NCBI GenBank assembly: GCA_963792675.1
Contig: CAWBWT010000002.1
Location: 1,860,001-1,924,000, forward strand
DNA: 64,000 nucleotides
Direction: 5' to 3'
Source of the DNA: JBBROS01 sp963792675
GTDB lineage: Bacteria > Pseudomonadota > Alphaproteobacteria > Acetobacterales > Acetobacteraceae
Part shown: positions 1 through 8,460 of the stretch, piece after piece
Layout of the letters: the number at the start of each line of letters is the position of its first letter
How positions within the stretch are numbered: the stretch's first letter is position 1
Translations under genes and position numbers: made by a program
The notes under the pieces: generated by a model
The model's database searches: none
What the model was told of the DNA's origin: nothing
The model's input: only the letters and a program-made list of their open reading frames with translations

Positions 1-358
1 TGACCAGCATGGCGCTCGGCCCGAGCGTGGCGCTGCCGAGTGCGACCTTCACCGGACGGGTGGCCCAGTTGCTGCCGCGGGCACCGAGGCCGGTGGCGTA
101 GGTTGGCAGCCGGTAGTCGTGCTCCAGCCCGAGCCGAACGAACCCGTCCTCGCTGATCGCGGACGCTTCGGCGCCGGTGTCCAACACGAAGCGGGCGGGC
201 TTGCCGTCGACGGTGACGTCCAGCAGCGGCAGGTCGGCCACCACATGGACTGGCAGCTCCGCGACCGGGGTCAGTCGGCAGGCCTCGGGCGTGTCCACGG
301 CCGCGCAAGCGCAAAGCTGTGAAAGCGCCCCGGCGGCCACGGCCGCCGCCGCTTTCAC
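1..358 (-). CDS. Retropepsin-like aspartic protease, exported, C-terminus outside window
   Basis: Only the first ~119 residues are present; the gene runs off the window start. FVLDTGAEAS at residues 57-66 is the catalytic Asp-Thr-Gly site (D60) of single-domain retroviral-type aspartic proteases. The first 20 residues are Ala-rich with one Lys near the start, a plausible export signal, which suggests a periplasmic protease. The start is GTG at 358 and overlaps the TGA of folD as GTGA, so translation is probably coupled to folD. No better start is visible. The substrate cannot be inferred. Confidence 0.7.
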   Translation of the reverse strand, partial: MKAAAAVAAGALSQLCACAAVDTPEACRLTPVAELPVHVVADLPLLDVTVDGKPARFVLDTGAEASAISEDGFVRLGLEHDYRLPTYATGLGARGSNWATRPVKVALGSATLGPSAMLV

Positions 359-1205
359 GCCGCCGGCGAGCGGCGGCGCATGGCGGCGTCCAGCGTGTTC
401 TCGAGCAGGCAGGCGATCGTCATCGGGCCGACGCCGCCCGGCACCGGCGTGATGGCGCCCGCCACGGCCGCGCACTCGTCATAGGCGCAGTCGCCCACCA
501 GCCGCCCGTCCGGCAGGCGGTTGATGCCGACGTCGATCACCGCGGCTCCCGGTTTGATCCAATCGCCGCGGACCATCTCGGGGCGGCCCACCGCGGCCAC
601 CAGCACGTCCGCGCGGCGGCACTCGGCGGCGAGGTCGGCGGTGCGGGAATGGGCGATGGTAACGGTCGCATCGGCCGCGAGCAGCAGCGCCGCCATCGGT
701 TTGCCGACGATGGCGGATCGGCCGAGCACCACGGCCCGGGCGCCGCGCAACGGCACGCCGGCAGCCGCTAGCAGCTTCATCACCCCGGTCGGCGTGCATG
801 GCGTCAGGACCTCGAGCCCGTCCTGCAGCCGGCCGACGTTGAGCGGGTGGAAGCCGTCGACGTCCTTGGCCGGGTCGATTGCCTCGATCACCGCCCGTGG
901 AGCGATCCCGGGGGGAGCGGCAGCTGGACCAAGATGCCGTCCACGGCGTCGTCGGCGTTCAGCCGGGCGATGGTGGCCAGCAGCTCGGCTTGCGACGTGG
1001 TGTCCGGCAGCCGGATCGTGGTTGCGCGCAGGCCGGCCCCTTGCGCCGCCCGGTCCTTGTTGCGGACGTAAACGGTGCTGGCCGGGTTCTCGCCGACGAG
1101 CACGACGGTCAAGCCGGGCTGGTAGGGCAGGCGGGCGGCGCGTTCGGCCACGGCGGCGCGCAGGTCGGCGGCGACGGCCTTGCCGTCGATGATGCGGGCC
1201 GTCAT
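355..1205 (-). CDS. folD: Bifunctional methylenetetrahydrofolate dehydrogenase/cyclohydrolase FolD (one frameshift)
   Basis: FolD interconverts 5,10-methylene-THF and 10-formyl-THF in the cytosol, feeding purine and formyl-Met synthesis. The N-terminal part shows VVLVGENPASTVYV and the active-site Lys in YVRNKDRAA, then DGILVQLPLP. The C-terminal part continues AIDPAKDVDGFHPLNVGRL, PCTPTGVMKLL and the Rossmann stretch VVLGRSAIVGKP. The two halves lie in different frames: one base is missing around 905-920, at a run of six G on the plus strand. Repairing it gives ~283 residues, the normal family size. The ATG at 1205 follows the yggT stop by one base. A sequencing error is more likely than a dead gene, because folD is usually essential. 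Confidence 0.92.
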
Positions 1206-1206
1206 C

Positions 1207-1521
1207 TTACAGCAAAGACCAATTGCCGGTGACGATCCCGGCGTAGATCGTCCCGAGCAACGGCCGCGCCACATACTGCAGCAGCAGGATGACGACGATC
1301 GGGCTGATATCGATGTTGCCGAATGAAGGCAGCACATTGCGCACCGGACGCAAAACCGGGTCGGTCACTCGGTACAGGAAGTCGCCGACCGTCCAAACGA
1401 AGCGGTTGCGGGTGTCGAGCACGCCGAAGCTCGCCAGCATGCTGAACACCGCGGACAAGATGAGCGCCCAGATGAACAGGTTGATCACGGCGTAAAGCAA
1501 TTCGAACAGCGCGGTGATCAA
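1207..1521 (-). CDS. YggT family integral membrane protein
   Basis: This is a 104-residue protein with two hydrophobic segments (about residues 5-30 and 70-95) flanking the charged stretch DTRNRFVWTVGDFLYRVTDP. The motif DPVLRPVRNVLPSFGNIDISPIV is typical of YggT (PF02325), a small membrane protein linked to osmotic or division-related functions in other bacteria. The start is TTG at 1521, chosen because GGGAGG lies about 10 bases upstream. It is directly followed by folD with a one-base gap, the usual alphaproteobacterial yggT-folD arrangement. The exact biochemical role is not known. Confidence 0.88.
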   Translation of the reverse strand: MITALFELLYAVINLFIWALILSAVFSMLASFGVLDTRNRFVWTVGDFLYRVTDPVLRPVRNVLPSFGNIDISPIVVILLLQYVARPLLGTIYAGIVTGNWSLL

Positions 1522-1647
1522 GGGTTTGTGCCTCCCGGGGTGCCGCGGACCCTAGCCATGCAAGGGGTCCGGCGCAACCGCCCCGGCGCGCAGGATTGGG
1601 GTTGACGGAGGGAGTCGGGATCAGCATTGTCCGCCGCCTGCAAGGCT

Positions 1648-1723
1648 GGGGCTGTAGCTCAGTTGGGAGAGCGCCTCGTTCGCAATGAGGAGGTCAGCGG
1701 TTCGATCCCGCTCAGCTCCACCA
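1648..1723 (+). tRNA. tRNA-Ala (anticodon CGC)
   Basis: This 76-nt cloverleaf has a seven-pair acceptor stem, GGGGCTG with CAGCTCC. It has a D arm with AGCTCAGTTGGGAGAGC, anticodon loop TTCGCAA (CGC at 1681-1683) and a T arm with GGTTCGATCCC. A genomic CCA lies at 1721-1723. It reads GCG, a frequent Ala codon in this GC-rich genome. Confidence 0.97.
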
Positions 1724-1811
1724 AGCCAGCTTGCACCGGGGTGCGACCGTCGTCCAGCTTCCCGCCTCGGACGGGTTCGACGCAACCGCCGACGTCCCGG
1801 CCAGGGCCGGC

Positions 1812-2261
1812 CTACTCGACGCCGAGCAGTTCCACGTCGAAGATCAGCGTGGCGTTGGGCGGGATCACGCCGCCGGCGCCGCGGGCGCCGTAGCCGAGTT
1901 CGGGCGGGATCACCAGGGTTCGCTGGCCGCCGACCTTCATCCCGACAACCCCTTGGTCCCAGCCGGCGATGACCCGGCCGCCGCCGAGCGGAAACCGGAA
2001 CGGGTCGCCACGGTCGCGCGAGCTGTCGAACTTCTTGCCTTTGTTGCCGGGGGCGCTCGGGTCGAACAGCCAGCCGGTGTAGTGCACCGCGACGGTCCGG
2101 CCGGAAACGGCCTCGGCGCCGGTGCCGATCTTTTGGTCGGTCATTGTCAGTCCAGTGGTTCGGGAGGTTTGCGCGACCGCGGCTCCGGCGATGGCGCAGC
2201 TGAGCACGGTGGTCGCGAGCAGGCGGCGGCCAAGCATCACGGCAGTGGATCTGGAGCTCAT
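1812..2261 (-). CDS. FKBP-type peptidyl-prolyl cis-trans isomerase, exported
   Basis: This 149-residue protein has a signal peptide ending around AGAAVAQ and a single FKBP domain (about residues 40-149). Recognisable stretches are VAVHYTGWLFD, GKKFDSSRDRGDPFRFPLGGGRVI, GWDQGVVGMKVGGQRTLVIPPELGYG and IPPNATLIFDVELL. These carry the aromatic and hydrophobic pocket residues that bind proline. It should catalyse prolyl isomerisation during folding in the periplasm. The ATG at 2261 was preferred because it gives a compact signal peptide; an ATG eight codons in is also possible. It ends 88 bases after tRNA-Ala and stands alone. Confidence 0.9.
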   Translation of the reverse strand: MSSRSTAVMLGRRLLATTVLSCAIAGAAVAQTSRTTGLTMTDQKIGTGAEAVSGRTVAVHYTGWLFDPSAPGNKGKKFDSSRDRGDPFRFPLGGGRVIAGWDQGVVGMKVGGQRTLVIPPELGYGARGAGGVIPPNATLIFDVELLGVE

Positions 2262-2328
2262 GACCCCATTAAGCACAGCCGGCACGCCCGTGCGAGGCAC
2301 AGTCTGCGTTCGCTCGCGAGCGGGACCG

Positions 2329-3054
2329 TCAACCGAGTGCCCGCCACAGGTGGACCAGGGCCGGCGCCAGGATGGCGGTGACGAGGCCGTTGAGCGCCAG
2401 GCCGAGCCCGGCCAAGGTTCCGGCCAGCTCGCTGACCTGGAAGGCGCGGGCGGTGCCGATGCCGTGGCTGGCGACCCCGGCGGCAAAGCCGCGGGCGGCG
2501 TAGTCGCGCAAGCCGAGCGCGTTCATCAACGGCGTGACGACGATGGCGCCGGTGATGCCGGTGAGGATCACCAGCACCGCGGTGAGCGCCGGCACACCGC
2601 CGATCTGCTCGGCGATCGCCATGGCGATGGGCGTCGTCACCGATTTCGGCGCCAGCGACAGCAAGGTCGTCCGGCTGGCGCCCAACATCCAGGCCACCCA
2701 AGCGGCGGTGCCGATGGCCGTCACCGATCCGGCGATCACGGCGACCAGCATCGGCAGCAGCATCCGCCGCAGCTCCCGCGCCTTCGCGGCGAGCGGCACG
2801 CCGAGCGCCACCGTGGCCGGCCCGAGCATGAAATGGACGAACTGGGCACCGTCGAAATAGGTCGTATACGGCGTGCCGCTGACCTGCAGCAGCACGACCA
2901 GGGCGATGACGGCGAACAGCACCGGATTGGCGAGCGGATGCCGTCCGAGCCGGCGCTGCAGCGTGTCGGCGGCGAGATAGGCGGCCAGCGTCGCCGTCAG
3001 CCACAGCAGCGGCGAGGTGCGCAGGTAAACCCAAAGCGTGACCACGTCCTGCAT
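2329..3054 (-). CDS. LrgB family protein (CidB/LrgB), murein-hydrolase export or metabolite channel
   Basis: This is a 241-residue membrane protein with about seven hydrophobic segments. The conserved central stretch SLAPKSVTTPIAMAIAEQIGG and the C-terminal AAGVASHGIGTARAF are diagnostic of LrgB (PF04172). LrgB works with a CidA/LrgA partner. The pair has been described as a holin/antiholin-like system and, more recently, as pyruvate or glycolate transporters. The gene follows the CidA-like gene with a three-base gap, so they form an operon. Confidence 0.92.
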   Translation of the reverse strand: MQDVVTLWVYLRTSPLLWLTATLAAYLAADTLQRRLGRHPLANPVLFAVIALVVLLQVSGTPYTTYFDGAQFVHFMLGPATVALGVPLAAKARELRRMLLPMLVAVIAGSVTAIGTAAWVAWMLGASRTTLLSLAPKSVTTPIAMAIAEQIGGVPALTAVLVILTGITGAIVVTPLMNALGLRDYAARGFAAGVASHGIGTARAFQVSELAGTLAGLGLALNGLVTAILAPALVHLWRALG

Positions 3055-3057
3055 CGG

Positions 3058-3408
3058 CTACTCGCCTCGAAGCCGCACGACCGCACGGAACGTCAGCGCG
3101 GTCACGACCAGGGATGCCACCGTCGAGACCAGGATGGCGGCGGCGATCGCCACGCCCTCGGCGGCGAGCAGCGGCAGCACCTGCACCACCCCGACCGCAG
3201 CCGGCACGAACAGCAGCGACAGGTTGGCGAGCAGCGTGTTGGCGACGGGCGCCACCGTCGCCTGCAGCGACGGGCGGGCAAGCAGGATCAGCGCCAGCAG
3301 CGCCATGCCCAGCACCGGACCGGGAACGCCGAGGCCGAGGCCGCGGACGACCGCTTCCCCGGCAAGCTGGCAGCCCAGCAGCAGCAGCAAACCTCCAAGC
3401 ATCGGCAC
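3058..3408 (-). CDS. CidA/LrgA family membrane protein
   Basis: This 116-residue protein has four predicted membrane helices. GLGLGVPGPVLGMALL in the first half and LANLSLLFVPAAVGVV in the middle match the CidA/LrgA family (PF03788). It is the small partner of the LrgB protein encoded just downstream. No LytTR or LysR activator is adjacent, so regulation is unclear. The two genes may be read through from the EAL-like pair upstream, since only 20 bases separate them. Confidence 0.9.
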   Translation of the reverse strand: MPMLGGLLLLLGCQLAGEAVVRGLGLGVPGPVLGMALLALILLARPSLQATVAPVANTLLANLSLLFVPAAVGVVQVLPLLAAEGVAIAAAILVSTVASLVVTALTFRAVVRLRGE

Positions 3409-3428
3409 GCATCCGTCGAGTTGCGGCC

Positions 3429-4607
3429 TCAGGCTGCCGAGCGCCTCCGTTCAAGTCCAGCGCCCGCCCGCACCGCATCCCCGGCGAACAGGGTGATGCC
3501 GGCGGCACGGCCCCACCGTATCGCGACGGCGTCGTTGGCCCGCGACAGCAGCCAGCGTGCCCCGCCCGCCCGTAGGTCGGCCGGATCGAAGCCGAGCAGG
3601 GTCGGCGACCAGCGCAGCTCGACGTAGTCGAGGTCCAGCGCGGCGAGGTCGACCAGCGGCAGCAACGGCGCCGCGGCGCCGCGCAGCAGGATGCGGTAGC
3701 CGCGGGCCCGCGCGAAGGCGCAGGCGAAGCGGAAGCTCGGCAAGTCACCCATGACGTCAGCCGGATGCAGGTTCAGCACCACCTTGCCGCGCAGGCGTGG
3801 CGCGAGCGCGGAGTCGAAGCGCAGGAACTCGGGCGACAGCACGCCGCCGACGTTGAGGTCGAGGCCGAGCGGACCTGCGTCGCGCAGCTCGGCCGGGGCG
3901 GACAACAAGGCGAGCAGGCGCCGGTCCAGCGTTCGCGTCAGCCGCCGGAACAGCCACGGCTCGGCGTAGGGGTTGCGGTCGGGACACAGCGCCACGATCA
4001 GCTCCTGGATGGACAGGAACCGGGTTTCCCAGGCAATGGCGAACTGGTCGGGACCGGCCTGGCACACGGAGCGGCGCCGGGCGAAGCGGGCGACGTTGGC
4101 GGTCGCGAGCTGGGCCTCGATCAGCTCAATCGTCGGCAAGTCGAGCGGGCGCCGCGGCCGCGGCGGGGCCGGCCCCGGCACGGCCGCCGCGGCCGCCGGG
4201 GCAGGGCCAACCTCGCTCGCCCGGTCGGCAATCGCGAGCAGCGCGGTTCCATCCCGGGGCAGCTCGAACAGCCGGGCCAGCTCCGCGATGGGCGGGGCCT
4301 CGAGTGGAGCGTCCAGCAGGAGGTGGTCGAGCGCTGCCAGCGACTGCTGCAGTCGGCTTGCCGCGTCGCCGCGCCAACTGATCGCGATTTGCCCGCGTGA
4401 CAGCTCGTGACGGCGGGCCCGGTCGGCGCCCGACAGCGGCTCGAGCGCCTCGTAGGCCAGGCGTAGGTGATGCGGCTGCGCGAGGCGTGGCGGCAGCAGG
4501 TCGGTCCGGATCAGCAGCACGCGGCGGCCGACGCCGGACACCGAGCAGTCCCGCACCAGCGTCATGAGCTCGCCGAGGCCGGCTGTGGCGGGCGCGGCGT
4601 CCGTCAT
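3429..4607 (-). CDS. Degenerate EAL-like protein, second of a tandem pair
   Basis: This is a 392-residue cytosolic protein without signal or membrane segments. The C-terminal half (about residues 210-380) has the rhythm of an EAL beta/alpha barrel. It shows LDLNVGGVLSPEFLRFD where EAL proteins have a V-N-L-S strand, KVVLNLHPADVM, and LDLDYVELRWSP where EAL proteins have DYLKID. NDAVAIRWGRAAGITLFAGD matches the final QG-Y-F-G-P region. The Glu-Ala-Leu signature and metal-binding acidic residues are absent, so c-di-GMP hydrolysis is unlikely. It resembles the upstream protein throughout and starts inside that gene's stop codon (ATGA). EAL-like is my inference; a homology search would settle it. 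Confidence 0.55.
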   Translation of the reverse strand: MTDAAPATAGLGELMTLVRDCSVSGVGRRVLLIRTDLLPPRLAQPHHLRLAYEALEPLSGADRARRHELSRGQIAISWRGDAASRLQQSLAALDHLLLDAPLEAPPIAELARLFELPRDGTALLAIADRASEVGPAPAAAAAVPGPAPPRPRRPLDLPTIELIEAQLATANVARFARRRSVCQAGPDQFAIAWETRFLSIQELIVALCPDRNPYAEPWLFRRLTRTLDRRLLALLSAPAELRDAGPLGLDLNVGGVLSPEFLRFDSALAPRLRGKVVLNLHPADVMGDLPSFRFACAFARARGYRILLRGAAAPLLPLVDLAALDLDYVELRWSPTLLGFDPADLRAGGARWLLSRANDAVAIRWGRAAGITLFAGDAVRAGAGLERRRSAA

Positions 4608-6022
4608 GCGGGCGCCCCGGCCTGCCGCAGCGGCGCCGTCGCTGGTTCGAGCGGGCCGCCCTGGTCCAGCAGCGGCAAGTTGCGGCAACCGGCTCGCCCG
4701 GCCGGGCCAGTGGCGGAGGCGCGCTCGCTGCATTGCCGCACCGTGCAGCCCTTGCCGGCCGGGCAGGCTCGCAGCCGGGCGCCGGCCAGCATGGCGTCGA
4801 CGTAGCGGCCCTGGAAGCGCATGATGCCGTGCGACATGCCCCAGGCGATCGCCGCCTCGCTTTCGGCCCGATGCAGCAAGACCCGGTCCGGCCCGGTCCG
4901 GTTCACCGCCTCCCGCAGCTCGGGCCCGGCTTCGGCCATCGCCGGCGACCAGCTCAGCTTGACCATGGACGGCTCGAGCATTGCGGGCGAGGTCACCGAC
5001 AGGACCTGGTGGGTGACGCCGTCGAGGACCAAGTGCAAACCGGCGAGGCGGAGGCGCTCGCGAGCCAGGATGAACGAGTTCACGTCGGCGAATGCTTCGA
5101 CGAATGGCACCTCGACCCCGATCCGCCGGCCCGCGGCGATCGCCGGTTCACAGGCCGAGGCGAATTGGGCGAATTCCGGCGATAGGATCCCCGCCAGGGT
5201 CAAGTTGACGTGCAGCGCCGCCGCGCCGAGGCCCATGGACAGCATGCCGCCGCGCGGTACGTCCTGCTGCAGGGCGCCGAGCATGCGGTGATCGAGCCGG
5301 GCGGCTAGATGGTTGAACAGGAATGGATCCGCCGTCGCGTTGCCGCCGGCGATGCGGGCCTCGAGCACGGCCGTGGAGATCGAGACTTCCCGGAACAACG
5401 GCACCATTGGAATGGCGCGGCCGGGGCGGAGCAGGATCGCAGTTTGCCGATGCATGAGGTCGGACAGCGGACCCGATTGCACGACGGCGTCCATCGCCGC
5501 GATCGCCCCGGTGTTCGATGGCGGTTCGGGCGGGGGCGGCGCGCGGTCACTCTCCGCCACCCGGCTTCTGATCCAGGCGACCGCCGCTGCTCCCGCGTCG
5601 GGCAGCGGCCACAGGGTCCGCAGCGCGTCGGCATCCGGCATGTCGGCCTTGAACAGCCGGGCCAAGGTGCCGAGTACGCCGGCACCTTCGTCGGACGGGC
5701 GGAACAGCAGCGCCAAATCGCCGTTGGCCAAGGCAAAGAGTTGCCCGTTGCCGCGGGCCGCGGCGTCATCGAGCACGGCTGCGGCAACTCGGCGATGATG
5801 CGCCCGTGGCCCCGGCGGCGGGATACGCGACAGATGCAAAGCCAGCATCGCCCAACCGAGCGCACGGCCGGACGGCGCACGCAGGATGCGCTCGGCGCCG
5901 TCCAGCAGTTGCCGTTCGGCGTGCGCGACCGCGTGGTCGGACGCGGCGCCAAGGGCGGCGCGGCCCGGCCGTGCGCCGACCGGACCATCGATCGCGCAAT
6001 TCTGGGTCGTGGTCATGCTCAT
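4604..6022 (-). CDS. Degenerate EAL-like protein with C-terminal four-cysteine motif
   Basis: This 472-residue protein is paralogous to its downstream neighbour. An N-terminal module (about 60-160) contains QLFALANGDLALLFRP. A second module (about 240-420) has VNLTLAGILSPEFAQF, RRIGVEVPFVEAFAD, LHLVLDGVTHQVLS, MVKLSWSP and AIAWGMSHGIMRFQG in the same order as the partner. The last 60 residues hold Cys at spacing C-x5-C-x4-C-x14-C, absent from the partner and possibly a metal site. The EAL catalytic residues are not seen. It starts 22 bases from the divergent phosphoesterase gene, so the two promoters must overlap. The function is unknown; a sensor or scaffold role is only a guess. Confidence 0.55.
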   Translation of the reverse strand: MSMTTTQNCAIDGPVGARPGRAALGAASDHAVAHAERQLLDGAERILRAPSGRALGWAMLALHLSRIPPPGPRAHHRRVAAAVLDDAAARGNGQLFALANGDLALLFRPSDEGAGVLGTLARLFKADMPDADALRTLWPLPDAGAAAVAWIRSRVAESDRAPPPPEPPSNTGAIAAMDAVVQSGPLSDLMHRQTAILLRPGRAIPMVPLFREVSISTAVLEARIAGGNATADPFLFNHLAARLDHRMLGALQQDVPRGGMLSMGLGAAALHVNLTLAGILSPEFAQFASACEPAIAAGRRIGVEVPFVEAFADVNSFILARERLRLAGLHLVLDGVTHQVLSVTSPAMLEPSMVKLSWSPAMAEAGPELREAVNRTGPDRVLLHRAESEAAIAWGMSHGIMRFQGRYVDAMLAGARLRACPAGKGCTVRQCSERASATGPAGRAGCRNLPLLDQGGPLEPATAPLRQAGAPA

Positions 6023-6044
6023 GCGGCACTATTGTAAGGGACAG

Positions 6045-6806
6045 ATGATGGACGACGTCTTAACCGGAACAACGATCTCGGCGCCGCGACTGCCGCCGGG
6101 TCGCCGCATCTACGCCATCGGCGACGTGCACGGGCACCGCGAGGAGCTGGAACAGGTTCACGCGCACGTGCGCGCCGACCTTGCCGCCCGGCCGGTCAGG
6201 TCGCCGTTGCTGGTGCATTTGGGCGACCTGATCGATCGCGGGCCGGATTCGGCCGGCGTCGTCGGGCTGCTGTCCGGCGGCATGCCGCTGCGCGGCGTGC
6301 CGACCGTGAACCTGATGGGCAACCATGAATGGATGATGCTGCGGGCGCTCGAGACCGGCGACCGGGAGCATGTCGAGCACTGGCTCGACAATGGCGGGGC
6401 GGCAACGCTGGCGAGCTGGGGCTTGAAGTCGAGCGGGCGGCAGCGTGATTGGCTTGCCGCCATCCCGTCGCGTGACCTGGTGATGCTGCGCGACCTGCTG
6501 CCGTATTATAGTGAGGCCGGGTATGCGTTCGTCCACGCCGGCGTCCGGCCCGGCGTGCCGTTGCGGCAGCAACGCGACACCGACCTGCTGTGGATCCGCG
6601 AGGGCTTCCTGCGGCATGACGGGGTAATGCTGCCGGATGCGCCGGAGCAGGTGATCGTGCACGGCCACACGCCGCAGCCCGAACCGGTGGTAAGGCACAA
6701 CCGGATCGGGTTGGACACCGGCGCGGGCAAGGGCGGCCCGTTGACCTGCGCCATTCTGGAGGGCGACGAGGTCACCCTGTTCCAGGTCGGGCACGCTTTG
6801 GGCTAA
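6045..6806 (+). CDS. Calcineurin-type metallophosphoesterase (bacterial PPP family)
   Basis: This 253-residue protein has every metal-ligand motif of the PPP phosphatase family in order: GDVHGH, GDLIDRGPDS, GNHEWM, VHAGVRPG and HGHTP. Such enzymes act as Ser/Thr protein phosphatases or dinucleoside tetraphosphatases with two bound metal ions. The size and the NHE variant fit the bacterial PrpA/B-like group. AAGGGA lies 4-9 bases before the ATG at 6045. It is divergent from the EAL-like pair and upstream of hldE with a 50-base gap. The natural substrate cannot be read from the sequence. Confidence 0.9.
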   Translation: MMDDVLTGTTISAPRLPPGRRIYAIGDVHGHREELEQVHAHVRADLAARPVRSPLLVHLGDLIDRGPDSAGVVGLLSGGMPLRGVPTVNLMGNHEWMMLRALETGDREHVEHWLDNGGAATLASWGLKSSGRQRDWLAAIPSRDLVMLRDLLPYYSEAGYAFVHAGVRPGVPLRQQRDTDLLWIREGFLRHDGVMLPDAPEQVIVHGHTPQPEPVVRHNRIGLDTGAGKGGPLTCAILEGDEVTLFQVGHALG

Positions 6807-6856
6807 ACCGCAGGCGGTTCTTGCCACGGCTGCCGCGGACCGCTAGCCATTTCCGG

Positions 6857-8443
6857 ATGGACAGCATGACGCCCGGCGAGCGCCCGCCAGGACCCGCCGA
6901 GCCTAACCGTGGTCAGAGCTCCGGGCCGTCCCTTGGGCCTTCGCCGGCGGAGGTGGAGGCGGAGTTGACGCCCGACACCGCCGCCTTGGCCCGCGCGGTC
7001 CGTCGCCTGGCGCGGACCAGCGTGATGGTCATCGGCGACGTGATGCTCGATCGCTACATCTATGGCGTCGTGGAGCGCATCAGCCCCGAGGCGCCGATCC
7101 CGATTCTGAGCGTCGAGACCGAGCGGGCGATGCCGGGCGGCGCCGGCAACGTAGTGCGCAACCTGACCGCGCTGGGCGCAGCGGTCGCGTTCGTCAGCGT
7201 CGTGGGCGACGACCAGGCCGGGTCGGACCTGACCGGCCTGGTCGGCGTGCAGCCGGGGGTCGAGCCCTGGCTGCTGGTGCAGGGCGGGCGGGCGACCACG
7301 GTCAAGACCCGCTACGTGTCGAACGGGCAGCAATTGCTGCGCGCCGACCGCGAGGAAACCGGGCCGATTCCGCCCAAGCTGGCCGAGCGCATGCTGCGGA
7401 TTGCGGGCGACACGCTCGCGGCGACGTCGGTGGCGGTGCTGTCGGATTACAGCAAGGGCGTGCTGGCCGGGACCGTAGCGGCGCAGCTGATCGCCGCGGC
7501 CAAGCAGGCCGGGCGGCAGGTCGTGGTCGATCCGAAGGGACCGGACTATTCGCGCTACGCCGGCGCCGACGTGATCACGCCGAACCGGCGGGAACTGGCC
7601 GAGGCGACCGAGATGTCGGTCGATACCGAGGCGGCGATCGTGGCCGCGGCAACCGCGCTGCGCCGGGCGCATGGCTTCGGCGCCGTGCTGGTGACGCGGG
7701 CCGAAGACGGCATGACGCTGGTGGATGCAACCGGCGCCCATCATTTCCCGGCCGAGGCGGCCGACGTGTTCGACGTGTCGGGCGCCGGGGACACCGTGGT
7801 GGCGACGCTCGCCGCCGGGCTTGCCGCCGGGCTCGAGCTGCAGGTTGCCGCGCGGATCGCCAACATGGCGGCCGGCATCGTCGTCGGCAAGATCGGCACC
7901 GCGGTCGCGCGGGAGGCGGACCTGCTCGCGACACTGACGCCGCAGGGCGGGGCGCTGCGAAAGGTCGTCAGCCGCGAGATGGGCACCGAGCAGGTCGAGC
8001 GCTGGCGCCGCAAGGGCTGGCGGACCGGCTTCACCAACGGCTGCTTCGACCTGCTGCATCCCGGCCATGTGCACTTGCTGGAGCAGGCGCGCAGCCAATG
8101 CGACCGGCTGGTCGTCGGCCTCAACTCGGACGCCAGCGTCCGGCGGCTGAAGGGGTCGACCCGGCCGGTGCAGCCCGAAGCCGCTCGCGCGGCGGTGCTG
8201 GCGAGCCTGGCGACCGTGGACCTCGTGGTGATCTACGACGAGGACACGCCGGAGGAGACGCTCGAGCTGCTGCGCCCCGATCTGCTGGTGAAAGGCGCGG
8301 ACTACACGATCGACCGCGTGGTGGGCGCCGACTTGGTGCAGGGCTGGGGCGGCAAGGTCTGGCTGGCGGAGCTGCTGCCCGGTTTCTCGACGACCGCGAC
8401 GGTGCGCAAGATCGCCGAACGCAGCGAAAGCCAGGCCGGCTAG
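6857..8443 (+). CDS. hldE: Bifunctional heptose-7-phosphate kinase / heptose-1-phosphate adenylyltransferase
   Basis: HldE makes ADP-D-glycero-beta-D-manno-heptose for the lipopolysaccharide inner core. The N-terminal PfkB-type kinase shows VMVIGDVMLDRYIYG, PGGAGNVVRNL, VVDPKGPDYSRY and the anion-hole motif DVSGAGDTV. The C-terminal nucleotidyltransferase shows FTNGCFDLLHPGHVHLL and VGLNSDASVRRLKG, ending KGADYTIDRVVGADLV and STTATVRKI. The length of ~528 residues fits a fused enzyme. The ATG at 6857 was chosen; a second lies three codons on. The protein has an unusually long, Pro-rich N-terminal tail before the kinase domain. Confidence 0.95.
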   Translation: MDSMTPGERPPGPAEPNRGQSSGPSLGPSPAEVEAELTPDTAALARAVRRLARTSVMVIGDVMLDRYIYGVVERISPEAPIPILSVETERAMPGGAGNVVRNLTALGAAVAFVSVVGDDQAGSDLTGLVGVQPGVEPWLLVQGGRATTVKTRYVSNGQQLLRADREETGPIPPKLAERMLRIAGDTLAATSVAVLSDYSKGVLAGTVAAQLIAAAKQAGRQVVVDPKGPDYSRYAGADVITPNRRELAEATEMSVDTEAAIVAAATALRRAHGFGAVLVTRAEDGMTLVDATGAHHFPAEAADVFDVSGAGDTVVATLAAGLAAGLELQVAARIANMAAGIVVGKIGTAVAREADLLATLTPQGGALRKVVSREMGTEQVERWRRKGWRTGFTNGCFDLLHPGHVHLLEQARSQCDRLVVGLNSDASVRRLKGSTRPVQPEAARAAVLASLATVDLVVIYDEDTPEETLELLRPDLLVKGADYTIDRVVGADLVQGWGGKVWLAELLPGFSTTATVRKIAERSESQAG

Positions 8444-8460
8444 CAGGCGAGGCCTGACGG

